From assembly GCF_900112695.1 (NCBI RefSeq), contig NZ_FOMT01000001.1, positions 744,001-808,000 on the forward strand: a stretch of DNA of 64,000 bases. The letters are read 5' to 3'. Positions 46,532 to 55,039 of this stretch are shown in pieces. The notes below the pieces were generated by a model. That model had not been told where the DNA came from and did not search any database. It saw only the letters and a program-made list of their open reading frames with translations. The position numbers were made by a program, and so were the translations under genes. The stretch is from Paenibacillus catalpae. GTDB taxonomy: Bacteria > Bacillota > Bacilli > Paenibacillales > Paenibacillaceae. Within the stretch, counting starts at the first letter, position 1. Each line of letters starts with the position of its first letter.

Positions 46532-46968
46532 CTGGCGCCGTGTCGGTGTTCAACATCATTCTGCTGTTGAACTTCTATCGAGAGGTCCCTCAGGAACTGG
46601 AAGATGCCGCCTATATGGATGGTGCAGGACATTTGCGTACGCTCTGGCAAATTTATGTTCCGATGTCTTTGCCCGCGATTGCAACCATCACGCTGTTCTG
46701 TGTTGTCGGACATTGGAATGCGTGGTTCGACGGCATGATTTATATGAAAGGGAATCATTACCCGCTGCAAACTTACCTGCAGTCTATCGTGATCAAATTT
46801 GACTTTAATACGATGTCAATGAGCGAAGCGCAAAGATTGGCCAAATTAAATGACCGCTCGGTCAAAGCGGCCCAAATGATTGTAGCCGCGATTCCCATTC
46901 TGCTCGTCTACCCGTATTTGCAAAAATACTTTGTGGCGGGGATCCGTCTTGGCAGCGTGAAAGGGTAA
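46531..46968 (+). pseudogene. C-terminal fragment of a YtcP-type ABC permease
   Basis: Starts abruptly at PGAVSVFNIILLLNF, which aligns with PGALSIYNMILMLNF inside the intact permease at 10753-11631. The EAA loop (EDAAYMDGAGHLRTLWQIY) and the ending (IRLGSVKG) are present. The first 150 or so residues and the start are missing, and no promoter or ribosome binding site precedes it. Left over from a deleted sugar ABC importer. Confidence 0.8.
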
Positions 46969-47004
46969 AGCATTTACAAATGAAGGAAATGATAGACTCC
47001 GTGC

Positions 47005-47045
47005 AAGGGCTGTCCCAAAGGTCAATTTGGGGCAGCCTTTTCATT
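47005..47045 (+). terminator. Terminator of the lost ABC operon
   Basis: A 15-bp stem with G:U pairs (47005-47019 with 47026-47040), followed by TTTT. Confidence 0.7.
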
Positions 47046-47122
47046 GGTTGGCAAGGGAGGGTGCGTTTCAAGGTTAAACAAGGTATTATTAATTATAAAA
47101 TTGAATTTTGCGAGGGAAATGT

Positions 47123-48142
47123 GTGGAAACGCTCAAAACTTTTTTTGCCCATTCGATCGTCAAAAGGCTTGTGTTTGTCCTACTGGTCATTGTTTTGCTG
47201 TACAGTCTCAGAGATATGCTGAATTTGCTCCTTCTGCTATTTATGGTCACGTTTGTGATGAGTCGGGTACAAAGCATTCTTACGAAGCAGATACGACGGG
47301 TGATTCCGGTCTCGCCGGTTGTCGTCACCTCGGTCTTATATGTCGCGCTTATTGTGGGCCTCGTTTACGGTTTGGTTAATTACGTGCCCAAGCTGATCAA
47401 TGAAATCGTGGATATCGTCAACAATGTGCAAAAGTTTCTAGGCTCTTCGCAAAACGATCAGATCGCCCAGGTGGTCGCCGATACGCTCGACAAGATCGAG
47501 TACAAGACCTATTTGAACAGTGCGCTTACTTATGCCAAGAAAATTGGCAGCTGGCTCGAAATTATTTTGCTTGTTATTCTGCTTAGCTATTTCTTCCTGC
47601 TCGAAAGACGTAAGATCGTTCAGTTTACGGAAAAGTTCAGCGGCAGCTCAATAAGCTGGCTGTATCTGGAATTCCGCTATTTTGGCGGCAAGTTTATTGC
47701 ATCCTTCGGCAAGGTGCTTGAAGTACAGCTGTTGATTGCCGTCATTAATACGGTGCTCACCATTGCCGGCTTGTGGATTATGGGGTTCCCGTATCTGTTT
47801 GCGCTAACCATCATGGTATTTCTTCTTAGCCTTGTTCCGGTTGCTGGCGTAGTGGTATCCTTTATCCCGATTGCCATTATCGGCTACCAGATCGGCGGCA
47901 GTACAACCGTCATTTGGGTAATCGTGCTTGTTTTGGTTATCCATGCCCTGGAGACGTACTTCTTGAACCCCAGGCTGTATGCGCACAAGACAAATCTGCC
48001 GATGTTCTACACGTTTTTCATCCTCATTTTGTCCGAGCATTATATGGGCATTTGGGGGCTATTGATTGGCATTCCGATCTTTATGTTTATGCTGGACGTG
48101 CTCAAGGTGGAGCAAGCTGGTTCATCATCCGAGCCTCTTTAA
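47123..48142 (+). CDS. AI-2E family transporter
   Basis: A 339-residue polytopic membrane protein of the AI-2E (TqsA/YtvI-like) family, with about eight hydrophobic segments and the long amphipathic central region (about 65-130) of the family. Conserved pieces include LVPVAGVVVSFIPIAIIG near residue 245 and the C-terminal ETYFLNPRLYAHKTNLPM. Members export signals or small ions; the substrate is not predictable. Start GTG 47123 behind GCGAGGG. Monocistronic, with a terminator after it. Confidence 0.88.
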   Translation: METLKTFFAHSIVKRLVFVLLVIVLLYSLRDMLNLLLLLFMVTFVMSRVQSILTKQIRRVIPVSPVVVTSVLYVALIVGLVYGLVNYVPKLINEIVDIVNNVQKFLGSSQNDQIAQVVADTLDKIEYKTYLNSALTYAKKIGSWLEIILLVILLSYFFLLERRKIVQFTEKFSGSSISWLYLEFRYFGGKFIASFGKVLEVQLLIAVINTVLTIAGLWIMGFPYLFALTIMVFLLSLVPVAGVVVSFIPIAIIGYQIGGSTTVIWVIVLVLVIHALETYFLNPRLYAHKTNLPMFYTFFILILSEHYMGIWGLLIGIPIFMFMLDVLKVEQAGSSSEPL

Positions 48143-48159
48143 TGAGCGCAAGCGTCATG

Positions 48160-48196
48160 TAATCCCCCTCCGTAATTGAAGAGGGGGATTATTTTT
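48160..48196 (+). terminator. Terminator after the AI-2E transporter gene
   Basis: An 11-bp stem (48160-48170 with 48181-48191) followed by TTTTTG. Confidence 0.8.
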
Positions 48197-48284
48197 GCTT
48201 GACTTGGAGTTCACTCTAGGTAGTAAGATCTAATAGTGGCTTTTTATATTTTAAAATTATAATCCAAGGGAGAATCAAATAGAT

Positions 48285-48458
48285 ATGACTGCAAAACGTG
48301 CCTGGTGCATGGCCAAAGTTTGTTCGTTACATTCAGAAACGAATGAGCAACGAACTCGTCAAGACGAAACAGGGGATGCTAGGAGAAAGAATGATGCGCT
48401 GCAAGAGAGCGGTGTTGCGGTGATCAATGGCAATAAGTTTTTTATTATTGAGGATTAA
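48285..48458 (+). CDS. Possible small hypothetical protein
   Basis: A 57-residue frame in the 416-base gap between the transporter and the efflux pump. GGGAGAA lies 12 bases before the ATG, a little far. The protein is basic and charged in the middle with two Cys near the start and ends GVAVINGNKFFIIED. No family recognised. It could be real or a chance frame; the rest of the gap holds a terminator and presumably the promoter for the efflux gene. Confidence 0.35.
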   Translation: MTAKRAWCMAKVCSLHSETNEQRTRQDETGDARRKNDALQESGVAVINGNKFFIIED

Positions 48459-48558
48459 CAAAGAAAAAACATTCAAGCTCCGGGTCAATGGTTTACGATC
48501 ACTGAAGAACATCGTACAATTAGAATTCAGATTAGAAGGATAGGAGATTCTCTACATC

Positions 48559-49776
48559 ATGACCAAAAAGAACAGTCAGAAAGTGTTTGGACTCGCTTTG
48601 CTGCTCGGATTATTTTCGACCCTTGGGCCTTTTACGATTGATATGTATTTACCGGCGTTCCCGGAGATTGTGAAGCAATTCGACACAACCCCTTCGCTGG
48701 TGCAGCTTAGCCTGACTGCTTGTTTGCTCGGACTTGGCATCGGACAGCTCGTCATGGGATCGCTCAGCGACGCCCACGGAAGACGTATTCCTCTGCTGAT
48801 CTCCATGGCTGCTTATCTTGCCGCCTCATTAGCTTGTGCATTCTCTCCAAATATCGGTTTGTTGATTGCATTCCGATTTATACAAGGCTTTGCCGCTTCA
48901 GCAGGCATTGTTATTTCACGCGCGATCGCGCGCGACCTGTACAGCGGGCATGAGCTTACTAAATTTTTCTCGCTGCTCTTGCTTGTCGGTAATTTGGGGC
49001 CGCTCGTAGCACCGGTTTCGGGCAGCGGCGTTCTATCCTTCACGAATTGGAAGGGTGTATTCATAGCGTTGGCCTTGCTCGGAATCTACCTTACGGTGAT
49101 GACAAAATTTGGGCTGAAGGAAACTTTGCCAGCTGATCGTCGGAGTTCCAGCAATTTCGTGCAGCAGCTGCAGAACTATGGCTCACTGTTGCGAGACCGC
49201 CAGTTTGTCGGCTACATGCTGGCACAAGGGATTATGATTGCGGGTGTCTTCGCGTATGTTTCCGGAACGCCGTTTATTTATCAAGATATTTACGGAGTTT
49301 CGCCGACCGGATTCGCTCTGTTGTTCGGATCCAATGGGATCAGTCTGATCATTGGTTCCCAACTTGTCGGTCGAATGTCGCACCGCGTATCGGAACAGAC
49401 CTTCCTGTTAGTCGGCCTGTTGCTAGCCCTCTTGGCAAGCGTAGTTGTCTTGGTGGTCGCGTTCCTGCATGGGCCGCTGTTCGCACTCGTCATTCCGCTG
49501 TTTATCTTCGTAGCGTCAATCGGCATTACATCAACGGCAGCATTCCCGCTTGCAATGGAGAGTCAGAGTCATATGGCGGGCAGCGCAGCCGCGCTGCTTG
49601 GTGTCATTCCATTCTTGCTCGGAGCGGTCGTCTCGCCGTTAGTTGGTATCGCGGGTGAAGACACGGCCGTTCCGCTCGGCGTCATTATTCTATTGACGAG
49701 TGTTGCGGCGATGTTGTCTTACTTCCTTCTTGGTAAGAAGAAGTCCACGCTGATCACTAACGTAACGAGCGTCTAA
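48559..49776 (+). CDS. Bcr/CflA family multidrug MFS transporter
   Basis: A 405-residue 12-segment major facilitator drug:proton antiporter. Family signs: TIDMYLPAFPEI in segment 1, the loop 2-3 motif GSLSDAHGRRIPLL, and the segment-4 Arg motif FRFIQGFAASAGIVISRAIARDL. Exports drugs such as bicyclomycin or chloramphenicol in relatives. Good spacing to AGGATAGGAGA. Monocistronic, followed by a strong hairpin. It lies 250 bases from the vancomycin-resistance-like cluster but on the other strand. Confidence 0.93.
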   Translation: MTKKNSQKVFGLALLLGLFSTLGPFTIDMYLPAFPEIVKQFDTTPSLVQLSLTACLLGLGIGQLVMGSLSDAHGRRIPLLISMAAYLAASLACAFSPNIGLLIAFRFIQGFAASAGIVISRAIARDLYSGHELTKFFSLLLLVGNLGPLVAPVSGSGVLSFTNWKGVFIALALLGIYLTVMTKFGLKETLPADRRSSSNFVQQLQNYGSLLRDRQFVGYMLAQGIMIAGVFAYVSGTPFIYQDIYGVSPTGFALLFGSNGISLIIGSQLVGRMSHRVSEQTFLLVGLLLALLASVVVLVVAFLHGPLFALVIPLFIFVASIGITSTAAFPLAMESQSHMAGSAAALLGVIPFLLGAVVSPLVGIAGEDTAVPLGVIILLTSVAAMLSYFLLGKKKSTLITNVTSV

Positions 49777-49793
49777 TATCATTTTGTTTAATT

Positions 49794-49842
49794 AAAGGGG
49801 TGTCCCATAAGTCATGTAAATGACTAAGGGGCACCCCTTTTA
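49794..49842 (+). terminator. Terminator after the efflux gene
   Basis: A long hairpin: outer 9-bp stem (49794-49802 with 49832-49840), further CCC:GGG pairs, inner AGTCAT/ATGACT stem, TTTT tail. Confidence 0.8.
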
Positions 49843-49923
49843 AATTTGGGTTAAATAGCAACCTGCGCATTTTAATGTTCTTCCGATCGCCATTGCTCGA
49901 GGATTCCTTTGAATCAACCTGGT

Positions 49924-49962
49924 AATAGCAGTGCAGGGATAGCCCTTGCACTGCTATTTTTA
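49924..49962 (+). terminator. Second hairpin between efflux gene and van-like cluster
   Basis: A 12-bp stem (49924-49935 with 49947-49958) and five T on the plus strand. No gene precedes it directly; a backup or orphan terminator. No clear terminator was seen for the minus-strand van-like operon. Confidence 0.6.
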
Positions 49963-50021
49963 CGGATGCGAGCCGTATCTCTAGCGAGCGAACCTCTTTT
50001 GAGACGGGCTCTTTATGTGTA

Positions 50022-51074
50022 CTAGCTGTTTACAAACAATCTTTTGAAGCGGGACGTTTGGAATTTACGGCTGATCGCCAATAGCCATACCGTGGCTGCG
50101 GCCATTCCGATCGATACCAGGCACACCGCGGCAAAATGGAGCAGACTATTCAAGATAAACAGCTTTTCTGAATGAGTCACTTCCGCTGCTCCGCGAACGA
50201 GTACGATTGCGAGAGGGTGAAGAATATAAACCCATACTCGCCACTCCCGGAACGTTTTATTTGACCGGACCTTCCATTGCAAGGACCATTGGAACAGAAA
50301 ATAAGTGGCGGGAAGCGCGAAAATATACATGCTGTCATGCCTTGGAATTCCCGCCGAATGCAAAAGTTCGCCTTCAACGAACATCATTCCGAGCGATACA
50401 GCAAACAAGGCCGCATTAACAAGCGGCTTTCTCTCCGGAATTTGTCTCTTGGCTGCCCAAGCCCCGATTGCCAAATAAATAGGGGCATAGAACAGCCCGT
50501 TACGCGTGTAATCAAACACAGTGAACATGCCTTCATAAACATGGACGATCCCGCTGCCGTTCTGCAGCATTCCATAGTAGCTGTCCCCAAGCAATCCTAC
50601 GATATACAAGAGGCCGGCCGAAGCCAGCATGGCTTTCATCGTCATTTTCTGATACATATAGAAAGTTATATACAGGCCTAGTATTAACGCCGGCAAATAC
50701 CACAAATGATAAAAGGTACCGTCAAACAAGATGTCCTTAATCAGGGAATAAGTCGTGAAGGATTCGGAAAAATAACCGGTATATATATTCAGCGGGAAAT
50801 AGATGAGTAGGGCAGCGGTATATAATTTCAAGGTTTTCAGCATATAGCCGTGCAAGGCGTTACGATCCGTTATTGGATCTCCCGTCAGCTTGCGGAAAAA
50901 TAAAAATCCGGCCGTCATGAAAAAAATCGGAACGGCAATGCGGGTGAAAAGATTGCTGATCAGAAAATCGGCAGCAGCGCTGTAGGATAGAAGCGGGCTG
51001 GTATGATTGGCAACGACCATGAGGGCTGCGCCAAACTTGATCCAATCCATTCCGCCGTAATTTGGTTTAGACAT
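50022..51074 (-). CDS. VanT membrane-domain-like acyltransferase family protein
   Basis: A 350-residue polytopic membrane protein (about ten hydrophobic segments) of the acyltransferase_3 fold. It resembles the N-terminal membrane half of VanT serine racemases closely: VVANHTSPLL near residue 21, RIAVPIFFMTAGFLFF near 46, DGTFYHLWYLPALILG near 118 and DYTRNGLFYAPIYLAIGAW near 190. In VanT proteins this half takes up the amino acid to be racemised. Here it is a separate gene, last in the minus-strand operon, 5 bases after the VanXY-type gene, with AAGGCAGGT as the ribosome binding site. Confidence 0.85.
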   Translation of the reverse strand: MSKPNYGGMDWIKFGAALMVVANHTSPLLSYSAAADFLISNLFTRIAVPIFFMTAGFLFFRKLTGDPITDRNALHGYMLKTLKLYTAALLIYFPLNIYTGYFSESFTTYSLIKDILFDGTFYHLWYLPALILGLYITFYMYQKMTMKAMLASAGLLYIVGLLGDSYYGMLQNGSGIVHVYEGMFTVFDYTRNGLFYAPIYLAIGAWAAKRQIPERKPLVNAALFAVSLGMMFVEGELLHSAGIPRHDSMYIFALPATYFLFQWSLQWKVRSNKTFREWRVWVYILHPLAIVLVRGAAEVTHSEKLFILNSLLHFAAVCLVSIGMAAATVWLLAISRKFQTSRFKRLFVNS

Positions 51075-51079
51075 CGGTT

Positions 51080-51916
51080 TTACCTGCCTTTATCCAGACA
51101 AGCAGTAACAATAAATCCGTCCCTGTTGTTTCCGGATAAATGGTATCGGTCGCATGGTACGAGGGGAATGGTTGTAACAGCCCCCGCATCCGCCGCTGCA
51201 TAATAGATCTGAACGAATGAATGCTCGTCCTCAAATACAAGGTGCTCTTTTTCGAACGGGTAGTTTTTAAGCTGATCGATATATTCCTCCAGGCACCAAT
51301 CGTTTCGCTCCATGATCTCGGCGTGAGGATAGCCGATATAACGGAAATGCCACGGCTCGCAAGAAATGTGAGTGATGGCTTCCTTTCCTTCCTTGTACCG
51401 TTGGATGAAGCCAAAGCTTGCGGCAAGCCCCTTAAAAGACTTATACACTTCGGTATCGGGAAAGGCCGGCGCGATGAAATCCACGTTCTTGTTCAGCTTG
51501 CCAACGTCGATGGCCAGTCCCGTTTGATGCTCGCTCCGGTCAGGCCATGCGACGTAACGTGCAGTGTATTCCGCGCCTCTCTCGGCTAAAGTCGAAGCAT
51601 AAATCTGCTCCTGCTCCCATTTGGTCCGATAGCCGCTGACGGCGATAATATCGTTGATTCCTTGACAAGCCTCCAGCAGATCAGCCAACTGCCGTAAACA
51701 GGTTTGCTCGAGCAGCATACCATCCCTCAGAGTATGGATAGACGGAATTGAGCTAAGCGGTAATAAACGGCTGGAAGAGATTGACTGACGTATGGGATTC
51801 TCGCGGTTGATCAGAACCAGATTGCCTTGGTGGATTTCGGAATTAGCTGCTTGAATCGTGTTGTAGGTTAGATGACGGCCTGATTGATTTTGTTTGACCA
51901 GGTTTGTTTGTCCCAT
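51080..51916 (-). CDS. VanXY/VanY-type D-Ala-D-Ala peptidase
   Basis: A 278-residue zinc peptidase of the M15B (VanY) family. Catalytic motifs: SGYRTKWEQEQIY near residue 95, SEHQTGLAIDV near 127 (His and Asp zinc ligands) and EPWHFRYIG near 188 (catalytic Glu and third zinc His). There is no signal peptide or membrane anchor, unlike VanY and like the cytoplasmic VanXY enzymes of D-Ala-D-Ser operons, which remove D-Ala-ending precursors. GAGGAGG precedes the ATG. It overlaps the racemase gene by 49 bases. Predicted role: destroy D-Ala-D-Ala dipeptide or trim the pentapeptide. Confidence 0.88.
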   Translation of the reverse strand: MGQTNLVKQNQSGRHLTYNTIQAANSEIHQGNLVLINRENPIRQSISSSRLLPLSSIPSIHTLRDGMLLEQTCLRQLADLLEACQGINDIIAVSGYRTKWEQEQIYASTLAERGAEYTARYVAWPDRSEHQTGLAIDVGKLNKNVDFIAPAFPDTEVYKSFKGLAASFGFIQRYKEGKEAITHISCEPWHFRYIGYPHAEIMERNDWCLEEYIDQLKNYPFEKEHLVFEDEHSFVQIYYAAADAGAVTTIPLVPCDRYHLSGNNRDGFIVTACLDKGR

Positions 51917-53040
51917 CTTGTACGTACCTCCTCGATATCGGTATAGGCTCTTGCCACTCTTGCTCCTAGTGACGTGGATACTTCTTGCGCGACACTTTCG
52001 ATGTGGGCGGCAAGCTCAGCAAACGTAATGTGATGATCGCCTTGCTGACCGATAAAGGTGACTTGCGTCCCTTCCGCACACGGCCCCGGAAGCCTAATCA
52101 TCAGCTGGTCCATGCAGATTTTTCCAACAATGGGGACACGCTGACCTTCGATCAGCACCTCAGTGCCTTGCATCCGTTGCGACCAGCCGTCAGCGTAACC
52201 GATCGGGACTGTTCCGATCCATTCGTCTTCCTCGGCCCGGTAGGAATTGTTGTACCCGAGATATTCCCCTTTAGCCAGCTTCTTCACTTGAATCAGACGG
52301 CTATGGAGACTTAAAGCCGGCTCCAGCTTTACCGAACAAGCAAGATTCTTCGGATAGAAGCCGTACATTGCCGCCCCAATCCGAACCATATCCATCGCCA
52401 GATGGGGAAATCTTAGCGCCGCAATACTTCCCGCGCAATGATAATGCCGGATCGTTAGGCCCGACGAGTGTCCCCAATCCATCATCTGGGCGAAGCGCGC
52501 AGCTTGCTGTTCCAGATAGTCGGTATCGGCTTGCCCGGCCGTCGCGAAATGCGTATAGAAGCCGTCGACTTCGACATCCTCCGCGCGCAGCCACGGCAGA
52601 ATCTCATCCCATTCTTCTTTGGTCCGGATGCCGATCCGTCCGAGTCCCGTATCCATCTTCACATGAACCCGAAGCTTTCCGGGGGAAGCGTATGGCTTAT
52701 AGGCTCTCATCTCAGAGAACCATTTCGCGCTTGTGACGGTTAATGTCAAGTTGAACTTCAGCACCAATTGCACCTGCTCCGGCCGAATGGGCGCCAATAA
52801 GAGAATGGGCAATTTCATTCCGGCATCGCGCAGTCGCAACGCTTCCTCAAGGTAGGCAACCGCCAAATAATCGGCACCCGCCCGCACGGCCGCTGTCGCC
52901 GACTCGATGTCGCCATGCCCGTAGCCGTTCGCCTTTACGACGGCCATCAGCTTCACCGAAGATGGCAGAGACTGGCGAATGTTTAGCATATTCTCGCGAA
53001 TGCGGTTCAAACTAATTTCAGCCCAAGTATCTCTTAACAT
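51868..53040 (-). CDS. Alanine/serine racemase (VanT racemase-domain-like)
   Basis: A PLP-dependent fold-III racemase of 390 residues. The PLP Lys is in VVKANGYGHG near residue 34, the catalytic Tyr in PIGYADGWSQRM near 267. The region VRIGAAMYGFYP resembles VanT racemase halves as much as ordinary Alr. No membrane part is fused. Start ATG 53040 after GAGGTGA is preferred to ATG 53058, which overlaps the ligase stop by four bases but has no ribosome binding site. Supplies D-Ala or D-Ser for the ligase encoded just upstream. Alr versus serine racemase cannot be decided from sequence. Confidence 0.85.
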   Translation of the reverse strand: MLRDTWAEISLNRIRENMLNIRQSLPSSVKLMAVVKANGYGHGDIESATAAVRAGADYLAVAYLEEALRLRDAGMKLPILLLAPIRPEQVQLVLKFNLTLTVTSAKWFSEMRAYKPYASPGKLRVHVKMDTGLGRIGIRTKEEWDEILPWLRAEDVEVDGFYTHFATAGQADTDYLEQQAARFAQMMDWGHSSGLTIRHYHCAGSIAALRFPHLAMDMVRIGAAMYGFYPKNLACSVKLEPALSLHSRLIQVKKLAKGEYLGYNNSYRAEEDEWIGTVPIGYADGWSQRMQGTEVLIEGQRVPIVGKICMDQLMIRLPGPCAEGTQVTFIGQQGDHHITFAELAAHIESVAQEVSTSLGARVARAYTDIEEVRTRWDKQTWSNKINQAVI

Positions 53041-53054
53041 GCCGTTCACCTCAC

Positions 53055-54131
53055 TCATCTTGTATATTGAAGCGTTTGTTTGTTTTTGTGACGGGCGATA
53101 GCGTGCCCGATTAATTTTTCAATCAGCTCGGAATAGGCCGTTCCGTCGGTACGTTCCCACATGACCGGATACATGCTGAAATTCGTAAATCCGGGTAAAG
53201 CGTTAATTTCGTTCAGGAACAAATCACCTTCTCTACCCAGGAAGAAGTCGACGCGGGCGAGACCTTCGCAGCCATGAGCTTGATAGGCTCTGATTGCCAG
53301 CTCACGGATTCGCTGAGTCAAGCCGTCCGCCAGCTTGGCCGGAATCGACATCGTAAGCCGCTTGTCCATGTACTTGGATTCGTAATTGAAGAAAGTATGA
53401 TCATGGATGAATTCGCCGGGTAATGAAGCTAACGGCCTCTCGTTGCCGATTACGGCTACTTGGATTTCCCTGCCGACCACTTCGCGCTCGATTACGAGCT
53501 TGTTATCGTAATAGAAAGCCTCGCGAATACCGGTCAGGAGCTCCCCTCGGTTTAAACATCTGCTTATGCCGATGCTTGAGCCGAGAGAGGCGGGCTTCAC
53601 GTAGCACGGATATCCGATTAAATGCTCGACATCACGCAGCACCGCTTCTTCATTTGTTCTCCACTCTTCGAAGCGGCATACTTTATATTCCGTCTGCTGA
53701 ATGTCGGCTTGGGCCAAGACCTGCTTCGACATCGCCTTGTCCAAGGTAAGCGCGGACGCCAGTACGCCGTTTCCGACGTATGGAACGTTCAGCAGCTCCA
53801 GCAAACCTTGTACCGTGCCGTCCTCTCCGTTGGAGCCGTGCAATAACGGCAATACGACCTTTGGTCCGGGCAAAGCCATTACACCTGACAGGATTTCGCC
53901 AATAGACCGGGCCGGGTCGTGAAACGCTGGCTCCGCAATTAAACGTTCGACCGTCAAATCCTCCTTGGAAAGATGTCCTGGCGTGCACCACAAGCCATCA
54001 CGCGAAATATAAACGGGATAAACCTCATAGCGGGTTTCGTCAATGGAAAGCAGGACTGTAACCGCCGTTTTTAATGACACTTCATGTTCGACGGATTTGC
54101 CGCCGTATAGAACGTATAGCTTTGTTTTCAT
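53055..54131 (-). CDS. D-alanine--D-X ligase, van-cluster associated
   Basis: A 358-residue ATP-grasp ligase joining D-Ala to a second D-residue for peptidoglycan precursors. Landmarks: GGKSVEHEVSLKTA at the N-terminus, LLHGSNGEDGTVQGLLEL near residue 97, KPASLGSSIGISRC near 174, omega-loop FFNYESKYMDK near 247 and FLNEINALPGFTNFSMYP near 306. The pocket motif SMYP matches common Gram-positive D-Ala-D-Ala ligases, whereas VanA and VanG, as remembered, have SRYP there. So context says van operon while the pocket says D-Ala. First gene of a minus-strand operon, with TGGAGG as the ribosome binding site; divergent from the VanR-like gene. Confidence 0.88.
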   Translation of the reverse strand: MKTKLYVLYGGKSVEHEVSLKTAVTVLLSIDETRYEVYPVYISRDGLWCTPGHLSKEDLTVERLIAEPAFHDPARSIGEILSGVMALPGPKVVLPLLHGSNGEDGTVQGLLELLNVPYVGNGVLASALTLDKAMSKQVLAQADIQQTEYKVCRFEEWRTNEEAVLRDVEHLIGYPCYVKPASLGSSIGISRCLNRGELLTGIREAFYYDNKLVIEREVVGREIQVAVIGNERPLASLPGEFIHDHTFFNYESKYMDKRLTMSIPAKLADGLTQRIRELAIRAYQAHGCEGLARVDFFLGREGDLFLNEINALPGFTNFSMYPVMWERTDGTAYSELIEKLIGHAIARHKNKQTLQYTR

Positions 54132-54212
54132 ATGAAAAACCTCCAGGCAGGATTCTTGTCCGTTGCTCTATCTCCAAGATAACGGTTAAGGCCCGGGAGG
54201 TTCGTAAAACAT

Positions 54213-54239
54213 CTTAAAGGAAACCTTAAGAATTTCTTA
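54213..54239. promoter_or_regulatory. Candidate response-regulator operator in the van-like divergent region
   Basis: CTTAAAGGAAACCTTAAG (54213-54230) is an imperfect dyad. Overlapping it is a perfect 13-base palindrome TAAGAATTTCTTA (54227-54239). The pair lies in the 200-base gap between the ligase and VanR-like genes and is the natural site for the VanR-like regulator. Confidence 0.45.
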
Positions 54240-54260
54240 TTTGTGAATCCAAGTGGTCGG

Positions 54261-54290
54261 TTGCGGGGAAGATTTCTGATAAACTATACT
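54261..54290 (+). promoter_or_regulatory. Candidate sigma-A promoter of the VanR/VanS-like operon
   Basis: TTGCGG (54261-54266), 18 bases, TATACT (54285-54290), 42 bases before the response-regulator ATG, with GGAGAG as the ribosome binding site in between. The operator candidate lies just upstream of the -35 box. Confidence 0.5.
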
Positions 54291-54331
54291 GGCAAGCGCA
54301 ACTCATTAACCTAAAAAGATGGAGAGATCCC

Positions 54332-55039
54332 ATGAAGACCATTCAAATCCTGATCGCGGATGATGACCTTGAAATCGCCAAATTGATCAGTATCTATTTG
54401 ACCAACGAAGGATACCAGGTGCTCATAGCAAACAATGGCCGTGAGGCATTGGATGTGATCGCCAAGGAATCCATACAACTAATTATTCTCGACGTCATGA
54501 TGCCGGAGATGGACGGTCTGGAGGTGGTCCGGGCAGTGCGCGCGGAGCACGGGATTCCCATTCCCATTCTGATGCTGAGCGCCAAAGCCGAAGATATGGA
54601 TAAAATCATGGGACTGACGACAGGTGCGGACGATTATATGGTCAAGCCGTTTAATGCCCTCGAGCTAATCGCCAGGGTGAAATCGCTGCTTCGAAGGTCC
54701 ATTTATTTAAACGCACAAATTCAACCGGAGCAGGATCCGGAAGAAATTCAGATCGATTCTCTGAACATAAGCAAAAAAGCGCATACGGTAACGGTGGAGG
54801 GACGGAACGTTTATTTAACCTCGACGGAGTTCGATATTTTGTATTTGCTGGCGAGCCATCTTGGGCAGGTGTTCAGCGCGGAGGCGATCTTCGAAGCGAT
54901 ATGGAAGGACAAGTTCCTGGAGTCCAACAATACGGTTATGGTTCATATAAGCAAGCTTCGAGATAAATTGGAAAGCGAGCTGGGCGGCGTTAAGCTGATT
55001 CAGACCGTATGGGGAGTAGGGTATAAAATTGATCCGTAA
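54332..55039 (+). CDS. VanR-like OmpR-family response regulator
   Basis: A 235-residue response regulator. The receiver domain (1-120) has acidic pocket ADDDLE, phospho-acceptor Asp in ILDVMMPEMDG near residue 53 and KPFNALEL with the conserved Lys. A C-terminal winged helix (about 135-235; LTSTEFDILYLLASHLGQVFS, VMVHISKLRDKLE, WGVGYKID) follows. It is divergent from the ligase/racemase/peptidase genes and probably switches them on when cell-wall damage is sensed. Overlaps the kinase start by 11 bases. Belongs to the VanR group by position and architecture; direct sequence identity was not measured. Confidence 0.9.
   Translation: MKTIQILIADDDLEIAKLISIYLTNEGYQVLIANNGREALDVIAKESIQLIILDVMMPEMDGLEVVRAVRAEHGIPIPILMLSAKAEDMDKIMGLTTGADDYMVKPFNALELIARVKSLLRRSIYLNAQIQPEQDPEEIQIDSLNISKKAHTVTVEGRNVYLTSTEFDILYLLASHLGQVFSAEAIFEAIWKDKFLESNNTVMVHISKLRDKLESELGGVKLIQTVWGVGYKIDP

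Noticed and set aside
46521..46802. Alternative frame over the permease fragment
   Set aside because: The +1 neighbouring frame matches the intact YtcP permease residue by residue, so this one is a shadow.
48559..49776. Bcr/CflA pump as a member of the van-like resistance cluster
   Set aside because: It is on the other strand and closed by its own terminators; no shared regulation is visible.
52301..52736. Plus-strand frames opposite the racemase gene
   Set aside because: High-GC shadows of the racemase coding strand; no start signals.
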